From assembly GCA_030430075.1 (NCBI GenBank), contig JAUIGN010000018.1, positions 62,001 through 126,000 of the forward strand: a stretch of DNA of 64,000 nt. The letters run 5' to 3'. Each line of letters opens with the position of its first letter. Within the stretch, counting starts at the first letter, position 1. This DNA comes from a bacterium. Its GTDB lineage: Bacteria; Planctomycetota; Planctomycetia; Pirellulales; Pirellulaceae. Below are positions 45,847 to 53,950 of this stretch, piece by piece. The translations under genes and the position numbers were made by a program. The notes under the pieces were generated by a model, which worked only from the letters and a program-made list of their open reading frames with translations, did not search any database and was not told the origin of the DNA.

Positions 45847-47094
45847 ATGACGTTTTCACGGACCCTGGCCTGGTTGGGTCTGGCGACGGTGTTCGCCGTT
45901 CCTGTTGCTGCGAGCGCCCAGGAATGGACCCGCTTCCGCGGCCCGAACGGATCGGGGTTGAGCGACGCCACGACGATTCCCGTCCAGTGGACACTGGATG
46001 ATTACAACTGGATCGTCGATCTGCCGGGCGCCGGCAATTCGTCGCCCGTCATCTGGGGCGAGCATCTGTTTGTCACCAGTTCGAATGAGCAGCAGCAGAT
46101 CCGTTACCTCAGTTGCTTTGACACGAAGGATGGCAGTTTGCAGTGGGAGCGTCAGTTTTCCTACCGGACCCACAAACGCCACAAGAACAATAGCTCGGCA
46201 TCCAGCACGCCGACGGTGGATGCAGACGCCGTTTATGTGTTGTGGCACTCCAGGGAAAGTTCACCGCTGGTGGCCCTGGACCACAACGGCCGCGAGCTGT
46301 GGCGCTACGAACTCGGTCCGTATCTGCACGGTCAGGGCGGGGCGACGTCACCGATTCTGTACGAAGGCCTGGTGGTGGTCGCCAACGACCACAGGGCAGG
46401 CAGCGCGCTGGTCGCCGTCGATCGCGAGACCGGCCGGGAAGTCTGGAAAATCCCCCGCGCGGGAAAGCGGGCCTGCTATTCGACGCCGTGTGTCCTGGAC
46501 GTTGCGGGACGGGCGCCGGAACTGATTTTCACCCACTGCTACGAAGGCATCATCGGGGTCGAGCCGCGAAGCGGACGTCAGACGTGGATGCTTGATGTCT
46601 TCGGTCGCCATTCCCAGCGGGCCGTCGGTTCGCCGATCGTTTATGGACAGCTGGTGCTCGGCAGCAGTGGCGCCGGCGGCGGCGAGCGTAACGTGGTCGC
46701 CGTTCATCCCGCGACCGATTCGGAAGCGGCCGCGGAAGTGTATCGAGTGCAGCGCGCTGCGCCGCACGTTCCCACGCCGTTGGTCTATCGCGACAGGCTC
46801 TTTCTCTGGGGAGACGCCGGGATTGTTGCCTGCCTGGACGCTGCCACGGGCAAGTCGATCTGGACGGGCCGAGTCCGGGGGAATTTCTTCGGTTCGCCCG
46901 TATGCGTGGACGGGAAGCTCTACTGTGCCGACGTGGACGGGGAAATTGTGGTGTTGGAAGCGGGCGACGCGTTCCGGCAACTGGCGCGCAATCCGCTGGG
47001 CGGACCGATTCGTTCGACGCCCGCCGTGAGCAACGGCACGATGTTCCTGCGGGCTGCCTCGCGATTGGCCGCCATCGGTCATCCGGGCAGGTAG
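45847..47094 (+). CDS. exported PQQ-like beta-propeller protein (second of two)
   Basis: The 415-residue protein has a clear signal peptide ending ASAQEW (MTFSRTLAWLGLATVFAVPVAA). It begins the mature chain with WTRFRGPNGSG, like its neighbour. Blade motifs include DTKDGSLQWERQFS, DHNGRELWRYELG, DRETGREVWKIPR, EPRSGRQTWMLDV and DAATGKSIWTGRV. It is probably the product of an old duplication of the gene before it; the two may act on the same partner at the periplasmic side. No catalytic residues could be assigned. It converges on the ankyrin gene with only 23 bp between stops. Confidence 0.88.
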   Translation: MTFSRTLAWLGLATVFAVPVAASAQEWTRFRGPNGSGLSDATTIPVQWTLDDYNWIVDLPGAGNSSPVIWGEHLFVTSSNEQQQIRYLSCFDTKDGSLQWERQFSYRTHKRHKNNSSASSTPTVDADAVYVLWHSRESSPLVALDHNGRELWRYELGPYLHGQGGATSPILYEGLVVVANDHRAGSALVAVDRETGREVWKIPRAGKRACYSTPCVLDVAGRAPELIFTHCYEGIIGVEPRSGRQTWMLDVFGRHSQRAVGSPIVYGQLVLGSSGAGGGERNVVAVHPATDSEAAAEVYRVQRAAPHVPTPLVYRDRLFLWGDAGIVACLDAATGKSIWTGRVRGNFFGSPVCVDGKLYCADVDGEIVVLEAGDAFRQLARNPLGGPIRSTPAVSNGTMFLRAASRLAAIGHPGR

Positions 47095-47096
47095 GT

Positions 47097-47109
47097 GGTT
47101 CCGCGAACC
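47097..47109. terminator. short stem-loop between converging stops
   Basis: GGTTC-CGC-GAACC, a 5-bp stem, fills much of the 23-bp gap between the PQQ-like and ankyrin genes. On the plus strand it is followed by GGGGGCGGTTATTT, so weak bidirectional termination is possible. Confidence 0.35.
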
Positions 47110-47117
47110 GGGGGCGG

Positions 47118-47828
47118 TTATTTCGGCGGACTTTGCAGCAACGCCGCGACCTCGCGATGCCCGTTCTGCAGGGCGAAATCCAGGGCCGAATCGCCGTCGG
47201 TGTCCTTGAGCGTCGTATCCGCGCCATGCTCTAACAACACCTGGACCACTTCCCGCTGACCTTCCGCGGCGGCGAACATGAGGGCCGTGAAATGTTCGAC
47301 GTTGTCCACCACATCCGCGTCGGCACCTGATTTGAGGAGCAGTTCCACGGTTTGGCGGTTGGCACCGCTGGCAGCATACATCAGGGCCGTGCGACCCGAG
47401 GCATCGACATGGTCGATGGTTGGCTGTTCATCGAGGAGCGCCTGCACAACCTGGGTGTGCCCGTCGAAGGCGGCGAGCTGCAGTGCCGTGCGTCCGTCTT
47501 CATCTGCGGCATCCACGTCGACGCCCTGGGCAATCGCTCGCCGCACGGTCTCGATCTGGCCCTGCAACGCGGCTTCGCGAAAAGCCAAGGTACTGACACT
47601 GGCTACCTTTGCCGGTGCGGATTTCTCTTGCTTCACCTCGGCCTTCGTGCCGCCAGGTGACGATGCGGGCTCGACGCCATTTCGCCCGCAACCAGCGAAT
47701 CCAGCCGCGCAGGCCAGTAGCAGAGGGGCCAGTCGCAGAGGGGCCAGCAGCAGAGGGGCCAGCAGCAGGAGCAACCGGCGGGCGGAGCGGTGAACGGGGC
47801 AAAACGTCGAATCGATGAACGTTCGCAT
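47118..47828 (-). CDS. ankyrin-repeat lipoprotein
   Basis: From the ATG at 47828 the product has 236 residues; a TTG three codons earlier is the other option. The N-terminus is a long Leu/Ala signal built of repeated LLLAP units and ends in a likely lipobox, GFAGC, so the mature chain would be a lipid-anchored protein. A linker rich in Lys and Ser follows. Five ankyrin repeats fill residues 80-230 (for example DEDGRTALQLAAFDGHTQVVQALLDE and DASGRTALMYAASGANRQTVELLLKSGAD). Ankyrin arrays bind proteins; no enzymatic domain is present. The signal-coding DNA is a 15-bp tandem repeat. Confidence 0.87.
   Translation of the reverse strand: MRTFIDSTFCPVHRSARRLLLLLAPLLLAPLRLAPLLLACAAGFAGCGRNGVEPASSPGGTKAEVKQEKSAPAKVASVSTLAFREAALQGQIETVRRAIAQGVDVDAADEDGRTALQLAAFDGHTQVVQALLDEQPTIDHVDASGRTALMYAASGANRQTVELLLKSGADADVVDNVEHFTALMFAAAEGQREVVQVLLEHGADTTLKDTDGDSALDFALQNGHREVAALLQSPPK
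47712..47770. repeat. 15-bp tandem repeat inside the signal-peptide code
   Basis: Four units of GGCCAGxxGCAGAGG lie head to tail (starts 47712, 47727, 47742 and 47757). On the minus strand they encode the repeated Leu-Leu-Leu-Ala-Pro run of the ankyrin lipoprotein signal. Confidence 0.85.
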
Positions 47829-47930
47829 AGCGGTCAACGTACTACTCTCCTATGTCGAGTGCGACGCGCCGACGGCGCCGAAACGATGGTTGCCGGGTGC
47901 TCGTCGCGTTGCGATCGGTCTCACGACGAG

Positions 47931-48737
47931 TCAGGCCAACAACGCCCGCATGCGTTCCACACCGGTTCGCAGCACGTCGCCGGGATCGCGATCCCAGAGC
48001 TCGGCATTAAAGAGTTCCAGGCTGATGGCACCTTGGTAGCCGATTTCGCGGAGCACCTGCAGTTCGGCCCTCAAGTCGATCACGCCGTCGCCGATCATGA
48101 CCCGGTCCGGGTCCATCTGTTGCGTCGCCGGGATCTCCGGATGTGCGTCGTCAATGTGGTAGTGGCTGATCCGATCTCCGGGGATGGCCCGCAGCTCGTC
48201 GAGCGTTGAATTGCTGTTCCAGCTATGGAAGGCGTCGAGGATCAGCGTGGCATCCGGGTCATCCACCTGTTGCACGACCTGCCAGGCCTGTTGGAGCGAG
48301 TAAACCGACTTGAAGAAGCTGATGTACTCGAACGTCGGTTTGACGCCGATCTGCCGACCCAAGTCCAAGATGTCCTTGTAGCGATCGGCGATCTGTCCGA
48401 GATCGCACGGCATCCGCGGCGGCGAGCAGACGAGCCACGGCGAGCCGAGCCGGGCACACATCTCCAGCCGTCGCTTGACTTCGTCCAGCATGATCGGATA
48501 CTCCACGTCGATCGCCTCGCCCCAGGCCCGGGCCGCGATCATGCTGGCTACCGGTAGCCCATGGTCTGCAAGTGCTTTTTCGACATCGCGGACCTCCCCG
48601 CCCCGGCCAACGTACTCGTAGATGTCGTTGATCCAAAGCTCGATGGCGTCGAACCCGGCTGCTGCGGCGAGTCGTATCTTCTCCAGCAGCGGCTGCGGCA
48701 TGATGGTACTCGTATTCAAACAAAGGGGGAAACTCAT
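47931..48737 (-). CDS. sugar phosphate isomerase/epimerase-like TIM-barrel protein
   Basis: With the ATG at 48737 (GGAGAA upstream) the product has 268 residues and no signal peptide. It is a xylose-isomerase-like TIM barrel with the four expected metal ligands in order: Glu in PTFEYISFF, Asp in LILDAFHSW, His in SHYHIDDAHPE and Glu in AISLELFNAE. Family members isomerise or epimerise sugars, inositols or keto acids, or dehydrate them; the nearest styles are IolE/IolI and hydroxypyruvate isomerase, but no single reaction can be named. It is divergent from the thioesterase gene, with 183 bp between starts. Confidence 0.87.
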   Translation of the reverse strand: MSFPLCLNTSTIMPQPLLEKIRLAAAAGFDAIELWINDIYEYVGRGGEVRDVEKALADHGLPVASMIAARAWGEAIDVEYPIMLDEVKRRLEMCARLGSPWLVCSPPRMPCDLGQIADRYKDILDLGRQIGVKPTFEYISFFKSVYSLQQAWQVVQQVDDPDATLILDAFHSWNSNSTLDELRAIPGDRISHYHIDDAHPEIPATQQMDPDRVMIGDGVIDLRAELQVLREIGYQGAISLELFNAELWDRDPGDVLRTGVERMRALLA

Positions 48738-48908
48738 CAGGCGTTCTCCGGCATGCAGGGCGGCTCCTGCGGGAAGCGGGCAGACAACCAGCCACCGCGG
48801 TGGTCGCTGGTGCGCCAGCTGGGCTAAGCAGGATGACGTGGAGCGACTATTATAAGGCGGCACCACGTTTCCTACTATCAGCACAACGCCGCGCGGCGAC
48901 AACGACGC

Positions 48909-48916
48909 AGGGTGAT
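48909..48916 (+). promoter_or_regulatory. ribosome-binding site that sets the thioesterase start
   Basis: AGGGTGAT lies 4 bp before the ATG at 48921. It overlaps the alternative GTG at 48912 and so argues against that start. Confidence 0.65.
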
Positions 48917-48920
48917 CCGC

Positions 48921-49388
48921 ATGTTGAACGAAAAGTCGACGGACAATACACAGCCCGAAGAACTAGCAGCTTTTCCGGCTGTCATTCGGCTGCCGATTCA
49001 CTGGGGCGACCAGGATGCCTTCGGCCACGTCAACAACACGGTGCCGATCCGCTGGTTCGAATCGTCGCGGATCGGCTACATCGAGCATGGTTGCAGCGAC
49101 ATGATGAAGGAGACTCGGAAGGTAGGGCCGATTCTGGCTTCCGTCACCTGCAACTACCGCCGGCAATTGCATTTTCCGGATACCGTCCGCGTGGGGGCGC
49201 GCGTGTCGAAGCTGGGACGCAGCAGCTTGACGATGGAGCATGTCGTGTACAGCGAAAAGGACGCGGCAGTCGCGGCCGACGGATCCTCGGTCGTTGTCAT
49301 GTTCAACTACGAGACGAATCGTCCCACCAGGATCTCGGATGCGGTGCGATCGGCAATCGTTGCCTTCGAAGGCAAGTCGTTCGATTGA
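48921..49388 (+). CDS. acyl-CoA thioesterase, hot-dog fold (4HBT/FcbC type)
   Basis: The 155-residue protein has the 4-hydroxybenzoyl-CoA thioesterase-like pattern: the catalytic-site run IHWGDQDAFGHVNNTVPIRWFE (Asp32), then GPILASVTCNYRRQLHFPDTV and LGRSSLTMEHVVYS. These enzymes cut acyl-CoA thioesters in the cytoplasm and usually act as tetramers. The acyl chain is unknown; a role in lipid turnover or as a YbgC-like factor is possible. It is followed by genes on the other strand and seems to be a single-gene unit. Confidence 0.9.
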   Translation: MLNEKSTDNTQPEELAAFPAVIRLPIHWGDQDAFGHVNNTVPIRWFESSRIGYIEHGCSDMMKETRKVGPILASVTCNYRRQLHFPDTVRVGARVSKLGRSSLTMEHVVYSEKDAAVAADGSSVVVMFNYETNRPTRISDAVRSAIVAFEGKSFD

Positions 49389-49440
49389 TGCCCGCCGCGC
49401 GTTGCCGTCGACCGGCGGCGGAGGCACTCGGCGCCTGCGT

Positions 49441-50868
49441 TCAGTCCTCGACGACATGCGATTCGAACTGCTGACGATGTTGTTGCCATCGTTCCCGGTC
49501 CAACACGCCTTGAGCGCTGAGGCAGGCGGCCGCGGCGTACGCCATCGCCAGCGTGTGATGCGTGTTGTCATGGGCAAACAGGCCTTGCCTGCCGAACGTC
49601 AGGATGCGGTGCATGGACCCCAGCCAGGCGTCGATTGCTGCGAATTGCGCCTCGTATCCACGCGCGTAGATCGGGTAGGCCTGGGGGAGTCGCCGCGTCA
49701 CGATCCGCTCAATCTTGCTTTGTAAACCAATCCCGGATCGGTGCAGGTCGCCGGCCACCAGGTTCCCCAATTCGTCCTCGGACATGCTCCAGCAGGGATC
49801 GGCAGTCGAGCAGGGAAGTTCGGCACACAGGACCGTCCGCCCCGGCGGATCATCGCGGGCCGCGTAATTTTTCGGCTCGGACAACCGGGTGATGGCGATC
49901 TGGCGTTCCGGAAAGTAGTGCGCATCGAACTCGCTAAACCGCGTCTGATCCAGTACCAGGTAGATCAGGATCATGCTGCGAAATCGGATCATCTCGCAGG
50001 CTGCCGTGATCTCTGGCGGCGCCGCCGGTTGCAGGAGGTTGACCAGCGCGGTAACGGGGATCGTCGACCAGAGGTCGTCAAACTCCATTCGGCGAGAGGT
50101 ATCCCCCTGCCGGTAGTCGATCAGCACCGCGTCGTCTTGCCGAAGCCGAATCGACTCGACATTCGCACCGAACTCGAACCGGGCGCCGGCCCGTTCGGCC
50201 GCCTGGTGCAGGCCGTCGGTGATCTGGCCGAATCCATTTCGCGGGTAAAAGAAGTGTCCGAATCCCTGAGGTCGAATTCCGGGAAGACTGCCGAGCACTT
50301 TGCGGACCAGTTTGGTCAGCGAACCTGCCTGGACGCGCCGCCGGGCTTGCACCGGGGAGAGGCGATCGGGAGCGAGTCCCCAGAGCTTCTCCGCGTAGGG
50401 AAAATAGAAGTCTCGACAGATCGTCCGGCCCAGCCCCCGTTCGAGGACCGTGCCGAACGTCTCATGCTCGGCGGCCGGTTGCGGTCTCGGCAGCATCCCC
50501 CGTGCCGCGTCCGCCGCCACACCCAGCGAAAACGCGGGCGCCAGCGAGCGCGCCAGATCGAGCGGACGGAGGGGAAAGCGGATCCAGCGATCGCGAAGCC
50601 GGATGCGACCGTGACGGGGGCGTTCCAGCAGGTCGTTGCCCAGCAAGCGACGAATATCTTGCAGCACGCCTGGGTCGCACGATGGATGAAGTCGATGGCT
50701 GCCGAAGTCGGCCTGGATGCCGGCCAGTTCAAAGCTGCCGGCCAAACCGCCGGCCGTCGCCTGGCGTTCCAGGACGGTCACCGCGGCGCGTCCCGAGTCG
50801 GCCACGCGATAGGCGGCTCCCAGGCCGGCCGGCCCCGCTCCCAAAATGGCGATCCTGCGCTGACTCAC
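49441..50868 (-). CDS. FAD-dependent oxidoreductase, protoporphyrinogen oxidase / UDP-galactopyranose mutase-like
   Basis: The 475-residue protein opens with a dinucleotide-binding fold: RRIAILGAGPAGLGAAYRVADSG, then LERQATAGGLAGSFE. The body has GSHRLHPSCDPGVL, FYFPYAEKLWGLAPDRLSP and RNGFGQITDGLHQAAERAG, typical of FAD amine-oxidase-fold enzymes that occur in polysaccharide gene clusters. It starts with GTG, and its start overlaps the stop of the asparagine synthase gene by 4 bp (GTGA), so the two are translationally coupled. It may oxidise or isomerise a sugar or lipid-linked intermediate; the exact reaction is unknown. There is no signal peptide. Confidence 0.88.
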   Translation of the reverse strand: MSQRRIAILGAGPAGLGAAYRVADSGRAAVTVLERQATAGGLAGSFELAGIQADFGSHRLHPSCDPGVLQDIRRLLGNDLLERPRHGRIRLRDRWIRFPLRPLDLARSLAPAFSLGVAADAARGMLPRPQPAAEHETFGTVLERGLGRTICRDFYFPYAEKLWGLAPDRLSPVQARRRVQAGSLTKLVRKVLGSLPGIRPQGFGHFFYPRNGFGQITDGLHQAAERAGARFEFGANVESIRLRQDDAVLIDYRQGDTSRRMEFDDLWSTIPVTALVNLLQPAAPPEITAACEMIRFRSMILIYLVLDQTRFSEFDAHYFPERQIAITRLSEPKNYAARDDPPGRTVLCAELPCSTADPCWSMSEDELGNLVAGDLHRSGIGLQSKIERIVTRRLPQAYPIYARGYEAQFAAIDAWLGSMHRILTFGRQGLFAHDNTHHTLAMAYAAAACLSAQGVLDRERWQQHRQQFESHVVED

Positions 50869-52787
50869 CGCTCGATGTACCTCTCATGCCACATCAAGAA
50901 ACTCAGTAGTCCCCACAATGCCCGGCCGTGGTCGTGGATGTTGTCACGATGTTCCTTGATCATCGCCTGGACGGCCTGTGGCCGAAACAGCCCGATTCGC
51001 TTCAGCCGTTCGGGCGCACCGTAGTCGGCCAGGATGTCGTAAAGATCCTCTTTCAGCCACCGCGCGTAAGGCATTTCGAGTCCGACTTTCCTCTTGTTCA
51101 AGATCTGCCGCGGCAGCAGACCGCTCATCGCCCTCCGCATGATGTGCTTCTTTCGCAGCCGGGGCAATTTGAGACGCGCCGGCACACGGGCCATCATTCG
51201 CGTCAAGTCGGGGTCCGTGAACGGGACACGGGCTTCCAGGGAGTGTGCCATACTCATCCGGTCATTCTTGACCATCAGGTCATCCGGCAAGAATACGGCC
51301 GCATCAATGTGCAACAAGCGGTTCAACTCGTCTTGGGCCGGAGTTCTCCGCAGCACTTCGTCGAAGTGGCGTTGGGGCGACCGGCAGGTTCGATGCCGCC
51401 AGACGTCCGGGTCGTAGAGTTCCTGCTTGGCCGTTTCGGTCATGACGATCCGCCACCAGAGGTGGGCGGCTTGCGGGGACAAGTCGAGCCCCCCCAGGAA
51501 TCGTTTCAGCTTGAATTCGAAGCTCAGCTTCTTGTCCGAGACCGGCAGGCGGCGGACGAGCGGGGCGAGCAGGCCATTGCGAAACCAGCGGGGGATGTGC
51601 CGCGCCAGCCGGGCAACCTTGTAGGCCGCGTGGGTCTCATATCCGGCGAAGACCTCGTCCCCACCCTCGCCCGACATCACGACACCGACGTGCTGTCGAG
51701 CCAACTCGGCCACAACGTAGGTCGGGATGGCCGAGCCGTCGGCGTAGGGTTCGTCGATGAATTCGACGGCCTTGGGGAGCGCCTCTCGGACCATCTCTGC
51801 CGTGACGATGACCTCGTGGTGGACTGTCCCGAAGTGGCGGGCGACGGTGCGAGCGGCCGGCAATTCATTGAAACTTGGATCTTCAAAGCCGACCGAGAAG
51901 GTGTGCAGCGGCGTTCTCGCCAGTTGCTGCATCCAGGCCACGATCGTGCTGGAGTCCAGGCCGCCGGAGAGGAACACGCCGACCGGAAGATCCGCCACCC
52001 GCTGCCGCTCGACCGCCTGCCGCATCAACCGCCGAGCCTCGCGAACGACAGTGGTCTCGTCCAGCGAGTCGTCTTCGCGATCCGCCGGTTCGGCAAACCG
52101 TTGCAATCGGCCGGTGTTTTCCAGGCCAGGCGAATCATCCAGACCAATCGACAGGGTGTGACCGGGAGGCAATTCATCGATCCCCGCGAATGCCGTGTTC
52201 GCGCCCGGGATGTAGTCAAAGGTGAGGAAGTCGTGCAGTGCTTGAAAGTTGACCTCGCGGGGGATGGTGGAGTCCTGGAGAATGCCCTTGATCTCGGACG
52301 CGAACAGCAAGCGACCATCATGGCGACAGTAAAACAGCGGCTTGACGCCGAATGCGTCACGGGCCAAATGAAGTTGCCGGCTCCTGGCGTCCCAGATCGC
52401 ATAGGCGAACATGCCGTTCAAGTGGTCAACCATCGCCGGCCCCAGCTCCTCGTAGAGATGAACCAGGACCTCGGTGTCGGTGCGGGACTGGAACGTGTGC
52501 CCCCGCTGCTCCAGCGCGTGCTGTTGCTTTAGTTCTTGAAAATTGTAGATCTCGCCATTGAAGACGATCCGTACCGAGCCGTCTTCGTTGCTCATCGGCT
52601 GGCGGCCACGAGACGTGAGATCGATCACGGAGAGCCGCCGGTGGCCGAGCCCCACATGCGGGTCTCGCCAGGTACCTCGATCGTCCGGACCGCGGTGCGT
52701 CAAGGCATCGGTCATGCGGTCAAGCAGTCCCGCATCGACCGGCGGCAAGCCTGGGTCAAGGTTCAAGACGCCACAGATGCCGCACAT
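50865..52787 (-). CDS. asparagine synthase (glutamine-hydrolysing), polysaccharide-cluster type
   Basis: The 640-residue enzyme starts MCGICGVLN, exposing the catalytic Cys2 after Met removal. The glutaminase half has RGPDDRGTWRD and FNGEIYNFQEL; the synthetase half has SGGLDSS beginning at residue 274 (the same number as in the copy at 17.5 kb), MSGEGGDEVFAGYET and KNDRMSMAHSLEARVPFTD. It probably amidates a carboxyl group on a surface glycan or peptide, or makes asparagine. AGGAG precedes the ATG. It sits between a GT2 gene upstream (79 bp) and the FAD oxidoreductase (4-bp overlap), forming a three-gene unit. Confidence 0.93.
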   Translation of the reverse strand: MCGICGVLNLDPGLPPVDAGLLDRMTDALTHRGPDDRGTWRDPHVGLGHRRLSVIDLTSRGRQPMSNEDGSVRIVFNGEIYNFQELKQQHALEQRGHTFQSRTDTEVLVHLYEELGPAMVDHLNGMFAYAIWDARSRQLHLARDAFGVKPLFYCRHDGRLLFASEIKGILQDSTIPREVNFQALHDFLTFDYIPGANTAFAGIDELPPGHTLSIGLDDSPGLENTGRLQRFAEPADREDDSLDETTVVREARRLMRQAVERQRVADLPVGVFLSGGLDSSTIVAWMQQLARTPLHTFSVGFEDPSFNELPAARTVARHFGTVHHEVIVTAEMVREALPKAVEFIDEPYADGSAIPTYVVAELARQHVGVVMSGEGGDEVFAGYETHAAYKVARLARHIPRWFRNGLLAPLVRRLPVSDKKLSFEFKLKRFLGGLDLSPQAAHLWWRIVMTETAKQELYDPDVWRHRTCRSPQRHFDEVLRRTPAQDELNRLLHIDAAVFLPDDLMVKNDRMSMAHSLEARVPFTDPDLTRMMARVPARLKLPRLRKKHIMRRAMSGLLPRQILNKRKVGLEMPYARWLKEDLYDILADYGAPERLKRIGLFRPQAVQAMIKEHRDNIHDHGRALWGLLSFLMWHERYIER

Positions 52788-52866
52788 GTTGCCCTGTCTC
52801 CTGCCACACCCTCGGACGCTGCCAGGCTGCCCCGGTGCAGCCCGCCGTCCACTTGCCTTGGCGGGT

Positions 52867-53838
52867 CTATTGGGGAGGCGTCCGCGGGTGCTGTTCGTCG
52901 TCCAAGTGTGCCAACGCTCGCTCGCCTGAGATCACGATCGATCCCGGCCGGCGGCGCCCCACGTGCGTCGCGATCGCCTCGGCGATCATGCCCAGAAACG
53001 TGATGTTGACTGCGGTGTTCATCATCAGGACCGCCGAGGCGGAGACCATGCGGTCGCCAACGATTCCCAGGTCGATGATGGTTTTGATCACCGCGTAAAG
53101 GAAGCAGATCAATGCCGGGGGCAGCATCACTCGCAGGGGCCGAAACAAGATCGCCATTCGGACGATCAGCATCGCAAAGTTCATCGCGTCCCACGGGACA
53201 ATCTTCGACTTTCCTTTGCGCTGACGGTAGTCGATCGTGTGGTAATTGATCGCATAGTTGTCGCACATGAGGGCCAACGTGATTGTCGTCGTCCAACTGA
53301 AACCGTCCGGCAGGATATGAAAGTATTCCAGCACCAGGTCCCGGGAGAAGACTCGAAAACCACTGTTCAGATCGGGGATCCTCTTACCGCAAACGTAGTT
53401 TGCGAACCGGTTCAAGAACCACTTGGCGGGGCGGCGAATGAGCGGGATGCGGACGTTCTTTCCGGTACGCGAACCGACGACCATGTCGGCTCGCTGTAGT
53501 TCGTCCAGCATCACCGGGAGGGACTCGAGCGGGTACGTGCCGTCGGCGTCGGTGATCGCGACAATCTCGGTCGTGGCGGCGAGGATTCCGGTTTTCAGGG
53601 CCGCACCGTAGCCACGCTGGCGCTTGTGACGGATAACCCGCACGTTCTCGCCGGCGGCAATCTCTGCTGTGTTATCCGTGGACCCGTCGTCGACCACAAT
53701 CACTTCGGCCGCCAGTTCGCACCTGGCGACAATTGCCTGGAGTTCGTCGAGCGTTTCGCCGATGGCCTCCGCCTCGCAATAGGCGGGGATGACGATCGTT
53801 ACGTTGCTTGCCACGGACACGGGTTCGGCGGACCGCAA
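52867..53838 (-). CDS. glycosyltransferase family 2, polyprenyl-phosphate sugar transferase type
   Basis: The 323-residue protein has the GT-A fold of dolichyl-phosphate mannose synthase-like enzymes: VTIVIPAYCEAEAIGETLDEL, EVIVVDDGSTDNTAEIA, RGYGAALKTGILAATTEIVAITDADGTYP (DxD-type metal site) and DLNSGFRVFSRDLV. Two hydrophobic segments at about 240-262 and 268-295 anchor the C-terminus in the inner membrane. It probably loads a sugar onto a lipid carrier for the cluster that includes the asparagine synthase and FAD oxidoreductase after it. The start is uncertain: the frame opens with TTG at 53838, and GTG codons six and eight codons later are alternatives. Confidence 0.88.
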   Translation of the reverse strand: MRSAEPVSVASNVTIVIPAYCEAEAIGETLDELQAIVARCELAAEVIVVDDGSTDNTAEIAAGENVRVIRHKRQRGYGAALKTGILAATTEIVAITDADGTYPLESLPVMLDELQRADMVVGSRTGKNVRIPLIRRPAKWFLNRFANYVCGKRIPDLNSGFRVFSRDLVLEYFHILPDGFSWTTTITLALMCDNYAINYHTIDYRQRKGKSKIVPWDAMNFAMLIVRMAILFRPLRVMLPPALICFLYAVIKTIIDLGIVGDRMVSASAVLMMNTAVNITFLGMIAEAIATHVGRRRPGSIVISGERALAHLDDEQHPRTPPQ

Positions 53839-53950
53839 GGCTGCACGAGACCGCCAACCGGCGCTCTGTTAGGGAAGGGTGATGGGGCCAGGAACTGAAG
53901 GTTTATACCGCCTCGTTGCCAGCGAAACAACCTCGGCTGCCTGACGCCGC

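Noticed and set aside
44390-47094. PQQ-dependent dehydrogenases
   Set aside because: Only propeller blade motifs are present; the active-site and cofactor-binding residues of the dehydrogenases are not seen.
50928-52532. Plus-strand frame of 534 codons
   Set aside because: It is antisense to the asparagine synthase gene, which has complete motifs; the long frame is a high-GC shadow.
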